NCBI GenBank assembly: GCA_905372565.1
Contig: CAJPPK010000037.1
Coordinates: 1 to 8,696, forward strand
Source: an uncultured Porphyromonas sp.
GTDB lineage: Bacteria; Bacteroidota; Bacteroidia; Bacteroidales; Porphyromonadaceae
DNA length: 8,696 bases
Direction: 5' to 3'
Shown: positions 1-6,161 of the stretch, piece after piece
Layout: each line of letters begins with the position of its first letter
How positions within the stretch are numbered: position 1 is the stretch's first letter
The notes under the pieces: generated by a model
Told to the model about the DNA's origin: nothing
The model's database searches: none
The model's input: only the letters and a program-made list of their open reading frames with translations
Position numbers and translations under genes: made by a program

Positions 1-1524
1 ACCATACTTGTTGTCTAGGATAACCTTGACAAAGCCCTGAGTTTCTCCAGAAGCAAGCGCACGACCATTAGCAACGAATGGGAACTTACCGACACGGATA
101 TCGCCGTACTTCTCACGAGCCTGATCTTCTGTGAGACCAACCATAGCTACCTCTGGACGAGTGTAGACAACAGAAGGAGCAGAGAGCATCTTCAGTGCAC
201 GCTCATTACCATGCAGAGCATTTTCAGCAGCTACTTCACCCATGCGGAAGGCCGTATGAGCAAGCATCTTCAGACCATTGATGTCACCAGGAGCGTAGAT
301 ACCCTTGACACTCGTCTCCATGTACTTGTCTACCTTGATACGACCACGATCAAGTTCGAACTCGATCTCACCTACCCCTTCGAGGTCAGGCACACGACCG
401 ATAGAGAGAAGAGCCTTCTCTCCTTCGATAGCACGACCATCCTTGAGGATAGCAGCGAGCTTACCAGAGCGATCTTCGAGCTTTTCGATAGCAGCGCCCG
501 TGATGATCGTTACGCCACGCTTTTCTAGTTCGCCACGGAGAGTCTGTGATACTTCCTTGTCAAGAGCTGGGATGATGTAGTCAGCCATTTCGATGATGGT
601 GACCTTCGTGCCAAGAGCAACAAGGGCTTCAGCCATTTCGACACCGATGACACCGCCACCGATGACTACGAGGCTTTCAGGACGCTCCTGTAGGCTGAGG
701 ATATCGTCACTCGTGAGTACTGCAGGATGATCGATACCAGGGATATTGATACGACCAACCTTAGATCCACCTGCGAGGATGATCTTGTCCGCCTTGATGA
801 TGTCCTTACCATCGACGACGACGTCCTTATCACGGTTGATCTTACCGACACCACGGAAGACTTCGACACCATTGCTCTTGAGGAGAGAGTAAACACCGCC
901 AGTGAGCTTCTTAACGACACCTTCCTTATAGGATACGAGCTTCTTCATATCGACGGAGAAGTTCATATCTGCGAAGTTGATACCACGTGCAGCAGCCTGC
1001 TCTACACCATCGAGGATCTCAGCATTGCGGAGGAAAGTCTTGGTAGGGATACAACCCTTGTTAAGACAGGTACCACCGAATTCTGACTTCTCTACGATAG
1101 CGACCTTAGCACCAAGCTGAGCAGCACGGATAGCAGCTACATAACCAGCAGGGCCACCACCGATGACGCAGAGGTGATAAGAGCCCTCGAGATGAACGAG
1201 TGGTAGAGGAGCACCTTCGTGCTTAGGACCTTCCTGCTTCTCTGGAACGACTTCATCCTTAGATCGGACGGTATCTAGGCTTTCGCCTGCTTCACCGATG
1301 TAACCGATGACTTCAGCGATGGGTACCGTTTCGCCTGCTTGGTGAGTAATCTTGAGTAGGACACCCGAAGCTTCTGCTTCAAGCTCCATGCTCGTCTTGT
1401 CGGTCATGATCTCGAGGAGGACTTCTCCGCTCTGGACGGGGTCACCCTCGTTCTTTAGCCAGCGTACGATCTCACCTTCGGTCATATCTAGGCCCGTTTT
1501 GGGCATGATGATCTCTGTTGCCAT
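1..1524 (-). CDS. lpdA: Dihydrolipoyl dehydrogenase (E3) with N-terminal lipoyl domain, partial (C-terminus off window)
   Basis: E3 of the 2-oxoacid dehydrogenase complex: an FAD flavoprotein that reoxidises dihydrolipoyl groups and reduces NAD+ in the cytoplasm. I translated the frame from ATG at 1524 to the window edge: 508 codons, no stop. Residues 1-75 or so form a biotinyl/lipoyl domain starting MATEIIMPKTGLDMTEG, with the lipoyl-lysine motif MTDKTSME (Lys43). A charged linker (about 80-115) follows. The FAD-binding motif VIGGGPAGYVAA is near 120-131, the redox disulfide motif GGTCLNKGCIPTK is at 150-162 (Cys153, Cys158), the NAD-binding motif VIGGGVIGVE is near 287-296, and the second FAD motif YAPGD is at 410-414. 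The dimerisation domain has begun, but its His-Glu active-site motif is outside the window. The start is 41 bp after the E2 stop. Codon use is strongly biased (Arg CGT, Lys AAG, Gly GGT), suggesting high expression. E3 with its own lipoyl domain is known elsewhere; here it may carry the only one. Confidence 0.95.
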   Translation of the reverse strand, partial: MATEIIMPKTGLDMTEGEIVRWLKNEGDPVQSGEVLLEIMTDKTSMELEAEASGVLLKITHQAGETVPIAEVIGYIGEAGESLDTVRSKDEVVPEKQEGPKHEGAPLPLVHLEGSYHLCVIGGGPAGYVAAIRAAQLGAKVAIVEKSEFGGTCLNKGCIPTKTFLRNAEILDGVEQAAARGINFADMNFSVDMKKLVSYKEGVVKKLTGGVYSLLKSNGVEVFRGVGKINRDKDVVVDGKDIIKADKIILAGGSKVGRINIPGIDHPAVLTSDDILSLQERPESLVVIGGGVIGVEMAEALVALGTKVTIIEMADYIIPALDKEVSQTLRGELEKRGVTIITGAAIEKLEDRSGKLAAILKDGRAIEGEKALLSIGRVPDLEGVGEIEFELDRGRIKVDKYMETSVKGIYAPGDINGLKMLAHTAFRMGEVAAENALHGNERALKMLSAPSVVYTRPEVAMVGLTEDQAREKYGDIRVGKFPFVANGRALASGETQGFVKVILDNKYG

Positions 1525-1565
1525 ATCTCTATTGAGTATCTTGTTGTGTTTCTTACTTAGTGGAA

Positions 1566-2666
1566 TTAAACGAGCAGGGGCAGTGGCGACTCAAGGGTAG
1601 CCTTCAGCTCTTGCATGAACTTAGCTGCGCCAAGACCATTGATGACACGGTGGTCGGAGGTCAGGCTCATCTTCATGATAGGACGGATGACTACTTCGCC
1701 ATTGCGTACGACAGGCATGTCCTTCGTCCCAGCGATGGAAAGGATAGCAGAGTTGGGCTGATTGATGATCGAGGTAAAGGACTCGACACCATACATCCCG
1801 AGGTTGGAGATCGTGAAGGTGCTACCTTCCTGATCAGCAGGTGTGAGCTTCTTACCCACAGCACGCTCTGTAATATCCTTGAGTCGAAGCATCAGGTCGA
1901 CAAGACCGAGCTTCTCTGCTCCATGGACGACAGGGACAAGAAGTCCCTCATCCATACCGACAGCCATAGCAAGGTTCACGTAGTTATGAAGCTCGATCTG
2001 TGAGCCATCTGCTGAGAGGGAAGCATTGATATAAGGATGATTCATCAGCGTACGCACTACAGCGATCGAAATGATATCGGTCACAGTTAGCTTCTTGCCT
2101 GTCTTCTCCTTGATTGGCTCAAGGAGTTGCTTACGAAGCTTCGTAGCTTCATACATATCTACCTCATAGTTCAAAACGAAGGTAGGAGCAGAGAAGTAGC
2201 TATCAGCCATACGCTTGGCGATGACACGACGCATCATGTTCATCGGTACGATCTCGACATCACCCTTAGGCTCAGTAGATGCAGGAGCTGCGGAAGTAGC
2301 TGGTGCTGCTGGTGCAGAAGCCGCTGCAGGCTTGCTAGCAGGAGCAGGCTGATCGAGGGTGAAGGGATCAACGATGTGCTCAAGATTGGGGAAGTAGCTT
2401 TCTCCAAGAAGAGCAGCGACGTCTGCACGGGTGATCTTACCACGGAAGCCCGTCCCCTTGATCGAAGAAGTATCAATACCATGTACTTCAGCGATCTTCT
2501 TAGCCAGCGGTGTGATACCGCCACGCTCTTCGTAGGTATATCCCGCCACATCTTCGGCATGGATACGCCCCTTGTAGCCTGACCCCACGATCTGATCAAG
2601 CTCGACACCCATGCGATGAGCGAGCGAGCGAGCAGCTGGAGTGGCTCTTAGTTTATCATTTCCCAT
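1566..2666 (-). CDS. pdhC: Dihydrolipoamide acyltransferase (E2) lacking a lipoyl domain, with two peripheral-subunit-binding domains
   Basis: Core E2 that transfers the acyl group from lipoamide to CoA; 366 aa, shorter than usual E2 proteins (about 400-650 aa). The N-terminus goes straight into a peripheral-subunit-binding domain (about 6-43, with ATPAARSLAHRMG and GSGYKGRIHAEDV). A second follows (about 51-87, with ITPLAKKIAEVHG and GTGFRGKITRADV). An Ala/Pro-rich flexible linker spans 105-133. The acyltransferase domain covers 136-366, with MRRVIAKRM, the active-site TISNLG (Ser287) and SDHRVING (His339, Asn343). Asn replaces the more common Asp of HxxxDG; Azotobacter vinelandii E2p also has Asn there, so the enzyme is expected to be active. 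No lipoyl domain is hidden upstream: the frame meets a TGA at 2729-2727, and the E1-beta gene is only 89 bp away. The lipoyl group probably comes from the E3 encoded next. The acyl substrate is inferred, so the symbol is provisional. Confidence 0.94.
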   Translation of the reverse strand: MGNDKLRATPAARSLAHRMGVELDQIVGSGYKGRIHAEDVAGYTYEERGGITPLAKKIAEVHGIDTSSIKGTGFRGKITRADVAALLGESYFPNLEHIVDPFTLDQPAPASKPAAASAPAAPATSAAPASTEPKGDVEIVPMNMMRRVIAKRMADSYFSAPTFVLNYEVDMYEATKLRKQLLEPIKEKTGKKLTVTDIISIAVVRTLMNHPYINASLSADGSQIELHNYVNLAMAVGMDEGLLVPVVHGAEKLGLVDLMLRLKDITERAVGKKLTPADQEGSTFTISNLGMYGVESFTSIINQPNSAILSIAGTKDMPVVRNGEVVIRPIMKMSLTSDHRVINGLGAAKFMQELKATLESPLPLLV

Positions 2667-2687
2667 ATAGATTATGCTTAAGGTGCA

Positions 2688-2715
2688 TAGCCCTAGCTCA
2701 GGGAGTCTAGGGCTA
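2688..2715 (-). promoter_or_regulatory. Intercistronic hairpin between the E1-beta and E2 genes
   Basis: Perfect 9-bp inverted repeat TAGCCCTAG (2688-2696) / CTAGGGCTA (2707-2715) with a 10-nt loop. It lies in the longest gap of the operon (89 bp), 27 bp downstream of the E1-beta end at 2756 and 21 bp ahead of the E2 start. No T-run follows on the transcribed strand, so it is not a standard intrinsic terminator. It may be an RNA-processing or mRNA-stabilising stem, or a partial terminator that sets the E1:E2 ratio. The structure is seen directly; the function is inferred. Confidence 0.55.
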
Positions 2716-2755
2716 GCACAGAAGTGTCATACTTACGCTATTGAAGCGAGGTAGA

Positions 2756-3760
2756 TTAACGCTTGGAATACAGGCGTTCGATGTAAGAGAGGATGCGATC
2801 TTCATCAGGTAGCATTCCCATCTCTAGAGCACGGTTGTAAGGAGTTGGGATGTCTTCAGCTGCGAGACGAAGGATACGACTATCCAGGTAGTCGAAAGCA
2901 TCGCTCTCTGTGATCACAGCTGCAATCTCACCAAGGAAACCACCAGTCTTATGAGCGTCATTGACGAGGAGTACACGACCTGTCTTCTTGACGGAGTTGA
3001 TGATCGCTTCCTTATCAAGAGGTATGAGCGTCATTAGGTCGACGACTTCCACCTCAATGCCCTTTTCGGCAGCCTTATCAGCAGCCTTAAGGACACGCTC
3101 TAGCATACGGCCATAGGTGACTACAGTGACATCCTTACCGACACGCTTCAGATCCGCCTTACCAATGGGGAGGACGAAGTTAGGATCGGTTGGCACCTCA
3201 CCCTTCATATTATATTGAGCCTTATACTCTAGGAAGATCACCGTGTTATTATCACGGATAGCCGCCTTAAGAAGCCCCTTAACATCTGCAGGCGTACCTG
3301 GAGCGACGACCTTCAGACCTGGGATGTGACAGAACCATGACTCCAAGCTCTGAGAATGCTGAGCTGCAGAACCCAGACCAGAGCCGGCTGCACAGCGGAA
3401 GACCACAGGCACAGAGCCCTTACCGCCATACATATAGCGTGTCTTAGCAGCCTGATTAACGATGTTATCCATCATGTAGACGATGAAGTCCATAAAGGTC
3501 ACGTCTACGATAGGACGAAGTCCTGTCAGAGCAGCACCGACAGCACAGCCCGAGATAGCGCTCTCTGAGATCGGAGTATCACGTACTCGCTCACTACCGA
3601 ACTCTTCAAGCATCCCTACAGAGGTACCGAAGTCACCACCATAAACACCGACATCTTCACCGATTAGGAAGACGTTTTCGTCACGGCGCATCTCTTCGCT
3701 CATGGCTTCGATGATGGCGTCACGGACGGACATCACCTTTGTTTCTTGTCCTTCTATCAT
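2756..3760 (-). CDS. pdhB: 2-oxoacid dehydrogenase E1 component, beta subunit (pyruvate or acetoin dehydrogenase type)
   Basis: Beta subunit of the thiamine-diphosphate-dependent E1 heterotetramer, which decarboxylates the 2-oxo substrate and reductively acylates the lipoyl group. It has 334 aa, the usual length for this family (about 325-340). Visible landmarks are GEDVGVYGG (34-42), RDTPISESAISG (60-71) with Glu66 the expected cofactor-activating glutamate, the AQHSQSLE stretch with His135, and PGLKVVAPGTPADVKGLL near 147-164. The C-terminal transketolase-like domain contains TVVTYGRML and EVVDLMTLIPLD. The start at 3760 gives nine residues before the family-typical VMSVRDAI; Met10 is an alternative start. 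The gene begins 42 bp after the E1-alpha stop and belongs to the same transcript. I see no disrupted motif. The choice between pyruvate and acetoin cannot be settled from this subunit. Confidence 0.95.
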   Translation of the reverse strand: MIEGQETKVMSVRDAIIEAMSEEMRRDENVFLIGEDVGVYGGDFGTSVGMLEEFGSERVRDTPISESAISGCAVGAALTGLRPIVDVTFMDFIVYMMDNIVNQAAKTRYMYGGKGSVPVVFRCAAGSGLGSAAQHSQSLESWFCHIPGLKVVAPGTPADVKGLLKAAIRDNNTVIFLEYKAQYNMKGEVPTDPNFVLPIGKADLKRVGKDVTVVTYGRMLERVLKAADKAAEKGIEVEVVDLMTLIPLDKEAIINSVKKTGRVLLVNDAHKTGGFLGEIAAVITESDAFDYLDSRILRLAAEDIPTPYNRALEMGMLPDEDRILSYIERLYSKR

Positions 3761-3802
3761 AATTGCGTTTAGATCATTAATGGGTTAGAGAAGACCGACA
3801 GA

Positions 3803-4771
3803 TTACTCGGTGAAGATATCTTCGAAGGCTGATTCTGGTGAGGGGTTAGGTCCCTTACGTCCGAACTCTACAGCTTCATCGATAGCGGCATGGCTAGCTG
3901 CTTCGAGAGCATCTAGTTCTTCGACTGTAGCGAGCTTCTTGTCGACAAGATAATTGCGGAACTTGAGGATAGGATCCTTCTTCTTCCACTCATCGACCTC
4001 TTCCTTCGTGCGGTACTTACCTGGGTCAGACGTAGAGTGGCCGAACCAGCGGTAAGAGATCGTCTCGACGAGAACGGGCCCCTTGCCCGCACGTACATCC
4101 TTAACGACCTTATCCATCGCTTCACGCACTGCGAGGACGTCATTACCATCCTCGATGAAGACCCCTGGCACGCCATAGGCTGCCGCACGCTCATAGACAT
4201 GCTTGGTGCGCATAACTGAGGAGATAGGCGTAGAGATCCCGTAGCCGTTATTGATACAGAAGAAGATCACAGGGAGATTCCATACAGCGGCGAGGTTGAG
4301 CGTCTCATGGAATGAGCCTTCGTTGGTCGCTCCATCACCGAAGCAACACATGACGATCTTGCCGGTGTTCTTCATCTTCTGCGTCAGAGCGGCACCGATA
4401 GCGATACCCATACCACCACCGACGATACCATTTGCACCGAGGTTACCGGCGTCGACGTCTGCGATGTGCATGGAGCCACCCTTACCCTTACAGACACCAT
4501 TTGCCTTCCCCATGATTTCGGCCATCATCCCATTGAGGTCGATACCCATAGCGATGCTCTGACCGTGGCCACGGTGGTTGGAGGTGATAAGGTCTCCCTT
4601 CTCAAGGGCACAGATAGCGCCAACGTTAGCAGCCTCTTCCCCAACGGAGAAATGCGTCATCCCTGGGACTTCCCCACGACGTACTAGCTGGTTGACCTTG
4701 TTGTCGAAGTTGCGGATATCCTCCATCTTGTGGTACATCTCCAGCAAAGCTTCTTTCTTGAGTTTAGCCAT
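3803..4771 (-). CDS. pdhA: 2-oxoacid dehydrogenase E1 component, alpha subunit (pyruvate or acetoin dehydrogenase type)
   Basis: Alpha subunit of E1, 322 aa, matching the usual 320-330 of Gram-positive-like and acetoin-type E1-alpha proteins. The thiamine diphosphate/Mg motif runs from GDGATNEGSF (145-154) to CINN (172-175). The substrate/cofactor loop SNHRGHGQSIA is at 64-74, GGSMHIAD at 98-105, and the mobile active-site loop GHSTSDPGKYR at 244-254, with His245 and Ser246 where related enzymes have their catalytic His and phosphorylatable Ser. It is the first gene of the leftward operon. The start at 4771 gives the family-like opening MAKLKKEALLEMYHKM. The closest family feel, judged by eye, is the branch that mixes acetoin dehydrogenase E1-alpha with the PDH of streptococci and other fermenters, so the substrate is an inference; pyruvate is favoured because the operon is a stand-alone complex with no acetoin genes visible. 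Confidence 0.95.
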   Translation of the reverse strand: MAKLKKEALLEMYHKMEDIRNFDNKVNQLVRRGEVPGMTHFSVGEEAANVGAICALEKGDLITSNHRGHGQSIAMGIDLNGMMAEIMGKANGVCKGKGGSMHIADVDAGNLGANGIVGGGMGIAIGAALTQKMKNTGKIVMCCFGDGATNEGSFHETLNLAAVWNLPVIFFCINNGYGISTPISSVMRTKHVYERAAAYGVPGVFIEDGNDVLAVREAMDKVVKDVRAGKGPVLVETISYRWFGHSTSDPGKYRTKEEVDEWKKKDPILKFRNYLVDKKLATVEELDALEAASHAAIDEAVEFGRKGPNPSPESAFEDIFTE

Positions 4772-4961
4772 AATGTTGTATTCTTACTTAGATACTTACT
4801 GTAGTTATTCTACGACTCAAGCGGTCTAACCTGTACTCTAGCTACGAGCAAAACAGCATCACCGCTGGTCATTGCTGCAGTCGTCGATACATGAAACCTT
4901 GTGCTTCATTAATCACGGAAATTAATCCTTATTAACCTCTCGTATTGCAACACTGACTATG

Positions 4962-4969
4962 CAAAGATA
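4962..4969 (-). promoter_or_regulatory. Probable -7 promoter element for the dehydrogenase operon
   Basis: On the minus strand this reads TATCTTTG, an exact match to the Bacteroidota primary-sigma -7 form TAnnTTTG. I see no TTTG -33 box at the usual spacing of about 19-21 bp; the nearest similar motif, TTTC, is only 11 bp away. Transcription would start near 4955 and leave a leader of about 180 nt before the E1-alpha start at 4771. A partial TATAAT lies just upstream but has no matching -35. Confidence 0.5.
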
Positions 4970-5068
4970 CATATTATACTGAAACTAGCGTCTTTTCCAC
5001 ACCATGGCCCTAAGTCAAGTTTGAGGAGTCCTCATGTCTGCTTGGGCAAGAGTCAATCATCACATAAA

Positions 5069-5106
5069 TAAAGGTCTACCTTTTTGTGAGAAAAGATAGA
5101 CCTTTA
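5069..5106. promoter_or_regulatory. Strong hairpin-forming inverted repeat within the 22-bp array
   Basis: TAAAGGTCTA (5069-5078) pairs perfectly with TAGACCTTTA (5097-5106). After one mismatch the stem continues with CTTTT (5080-5084) against AAAAG (5091-5095), closing on a 6-nt loop. An alternative stem, CCTTTAC (5101-5107) / GTAAAGG (5112-5118) with a TCCG loop, uses the same bases and is mutually exclusive with it. It could be a bidirectional terminator, a protein-binding dyad, or just a result of the palindromic repeat units. Function is not shown. Confidence 0.5.
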
Positions 5107-5157
5107 CTCCGGTAAAGGATAGCCTTTGTTCGAGTGAAGACTAGCCTCCCTGTTCAT
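5070..5157. repeat. Four tandem degenerate 22-bp repeats
   Basis: Four units start at 5070, 5092, 5114 and 5136, exactly 22 bp apart. The first 14 bases are AAAGGTCTACCTTT, AAAGATAGACCTTT, AAAGGATAGCCTTT and GAAGACTAGCCTCC; the last 8 are variable. Units 1 and 3 are dyads (AAAGG-4 bp-CCTTT). CCT at unit positions 10-12 is kept in all four. A weaker fifth unit may continue to 5179 (TACCCTCTTCCCGA in register), and a weak one may precede at 5048. The array is non-coding and lies between divergent promoters. It resembles minisatellite-type intergenic repeats reported in Porphyromonas gingivalis (the roughly 23-bp units of BrickBuilt MITEs), but I cannot show homology and see no terminal inverted repeats. 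Confidence 0.7.
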
Positions 5158-5312
5158 CTCCCCTACCCTCTTCCCGAACAGCATTAGGGTTGAGAAAGAT
5201 CTGTGCCTAGGATAAGTCAGATGAACCTAAATAGACCGAGGCAGGAAAGACCGCAATGCTAACCTCACAGCTAAGTCTAAGCTACCCGATCGGCCAATCT
5301 TAGGAGAAGTCG

Positions 5313-5320
5313 TACCTTTG
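5313..5320 (+). promoter_or_regulatory. Possible -7 promoter element for the DUF5020-type gene
   Basis: TACCTTTG matches TAnnTTTG on the plus strand. No TTTG is visible about 20 bp upstream; instead an imperfect dyad GATCGGCCAATC (5288-5299) lies there. Transcription would start near 5327, giving a leader of about 50 nt to the preferred start at 5379, or about 15 nt to the ATG at 5343. Confidence 0.4.
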
Positions 5321-5378
5321 CTTCCACACCTAAGAGCTAGATATGGAAGGCACATTGCCTTCGCCTAGCACAACCTCA

Positions 5379-6158
5379 ATGATGATGAAATCTATCACAA
5401 AGCTTTTGAATCGCACCCTCAGCCTGGGCGTCTGCGTCTGGATGGCCTGCTCTTTTGCCGGTGCACAAAACATCCAAATTCACTACGATCTCGGTCGCTA
5501 TCTCTACCCCGATAAGCAGAAGGATCGTCCACGCATGACCATGACGGTCGAGCAGCAGAGCATAGACCGCTTCGGAGATACGTTTTACTTCGTCGATATG
5601 AACTTCCTAGGACAGGGCGCAGTAAGTGCTAGCTGGAAGTTCCTCCGCAATCTCCGCTTCTGGAAGGGGCCTTGGGCATGGCATATACGTTACGATGGCG
5701 GGCTTCGCTTTATCAATGCCAACGCCCCAGAGCCATCTGGCTCCCGAGCGATCTCTATCAATGATGCTTTCATGACTGGGATTACCTATCAGTATCTAAG
5801 CCCCTCCCGACGTACCATGCTCAGCCTTACCCCGCTCTACAAGTATATCAAGGGCATAGAGCATCCTCACAACTACGAGCTATGTGGTGTCTGGAAGCTG
5901 GCTTCCCCCACAGGACTCTTCACCGCCACAGGCTTCTTCAGCTGGTGGCACCAAGAGGACAAGCGACCAGGGTGGAACAAAGAATTCAAATTCATGTCCC
6001 AACCTCAGCTTTGGTGCAACCTAAATCGGATAAAAGGTATCGCTCCTGACTTCAATCTCAGTGTCGGGACAGAAGTTCGCATATCGAAGAACATCGACGC
6101 ACCTCAGTGGATCGTCGCTCCGACGCTAGCTCTTAAGTGGAGTTTCGGCAAGAATTAG
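5379..6158 (+). CDS. DUF5020-type exported outer-membrane beta-barrel protein
   Basis: I recognise the DUF5020 family pattern, found mainly in Bacteroidota and thought to form a small beta-barrel similar to Tsx nucleoside channels; its substrate is unknown. Family landmarks are the mature start NIQIHYDLGRYLYP, TFYFVDMNFLGQG, a YDGGLRF strand, YKYIKGIEHPHNYELCGVW and the C-terminal APTLALKWSFGKN, whose aromatic-rich end suits a barrel. A signal peptide is clear: KSITKLLNRTLSLGVC supplies the positive and hydrophobic parts, with cleavage probably after GAQ. Three consecutive ATGs (5379, 5382, 5385) sit just before it. The frame is open to an ATG at 5343, which would add 12 non-signal-like residues, so I prefer 5379-5385. 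It is the only rightward gene here, a single-gene unit ending 3 bp from the dprA stop. I see no lipobox. Confidence 0.85.
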   Translation: MMMKSITKLLNRTLSLGVCVWMACSFAGAQNIQIHYDLGRYLYPDKQKDRPRMTMTVEQQSIDRFGDTFYFVDMNFLGQGAVSASWKFLRNLRFWKGPWAWHIRYDGGLRFINANAPEPSGSRAISINDAFMTGITYQYLSPSRRTMLSLTPLYKYIKGIEHPHNYELCGVWKLASPTGLFTATGFFSWWHQEDKRPGWNKEFKFMSQPQLWCNLNRIKGIAPDFNLSVGTEVRISKNIDAPQWIVAPTLALKWSFGKN

Positions 6159-6161
6159 CCC

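Larger units (their letters stand above)
4772..5342. other. Non-coding divergent intergenic region
   Basis: About 570 bp (607 to the preferred start of the rightward gene) separate the divergent starts. I find no convincing coding frame or tRNA-like structure. It contains the operon promoter -7 box near 4962-4969, three ATTAA-type motifs in the predicted leader (4908-4914, 4921-4927, 4931-4936), a 13-bp dyad TGAGGAGTCCTCA at 5022-5034, the 22-bp repeat array at 5070-5157 with possible degenerate flanking units, and a -7-like box at 5313-5320. The segment 5180-5290 holds nothing I recognise. Confidence 0.7.

Noticed and set aside
211..1086. Open frames on the plus strand opposite the E3 gene
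   Set aside because: They lie antisense to a well-supported flavoprotein gene with intact FAD and NAD motifs. Their composition (many Asp, Thr, Leu, Arg) follows from the biased codon use of the real gene.
1636..1656. E2 as an inactive enzyme because the catalytic Asp is missing
   Set aside because: Asn at this position is found in the well-studied active Azotobacter vinelandii E2p, and His339 and Ser287 are in place.
2127..2608. Overlapping frames on both strands within the E2 gene
   Set aside because: Low-complexity Ser/Arg-rich shadow translations of the Ala/Pro linker and binding domains; no family pattern is seen.
4973..4978. TATAAT on the minus strand as a sigma70-type -10 box
   Set aside because: No matching -35 at 16-18 bp, and a better Bacteroidota -7 box (TATCTTTG) lies right beside it.
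5022..5034. TGAGGAGTCCTCA as a hairpin or terminator
   Set aside because: With a single central base it cannot form an RNA loop; it could only be a DNA dyad, and it is short enough to occur by chance.
5070..5157. CRISPR array
   Set aside because: The period is only 22 bp with about 8 bp of variable sequence, far too short for repeat plus spacer, and no cas genes are in the window.
5343..5378. N-terminal extension of the DUF5020-type protein from ATG 5343
   Set aside because: It would place 12 Ser/Thr/Pro-rich residues before a standard signal peptide; the ATG cluster at 5379-5387 gives a normal one. It remains possible but is less likely.
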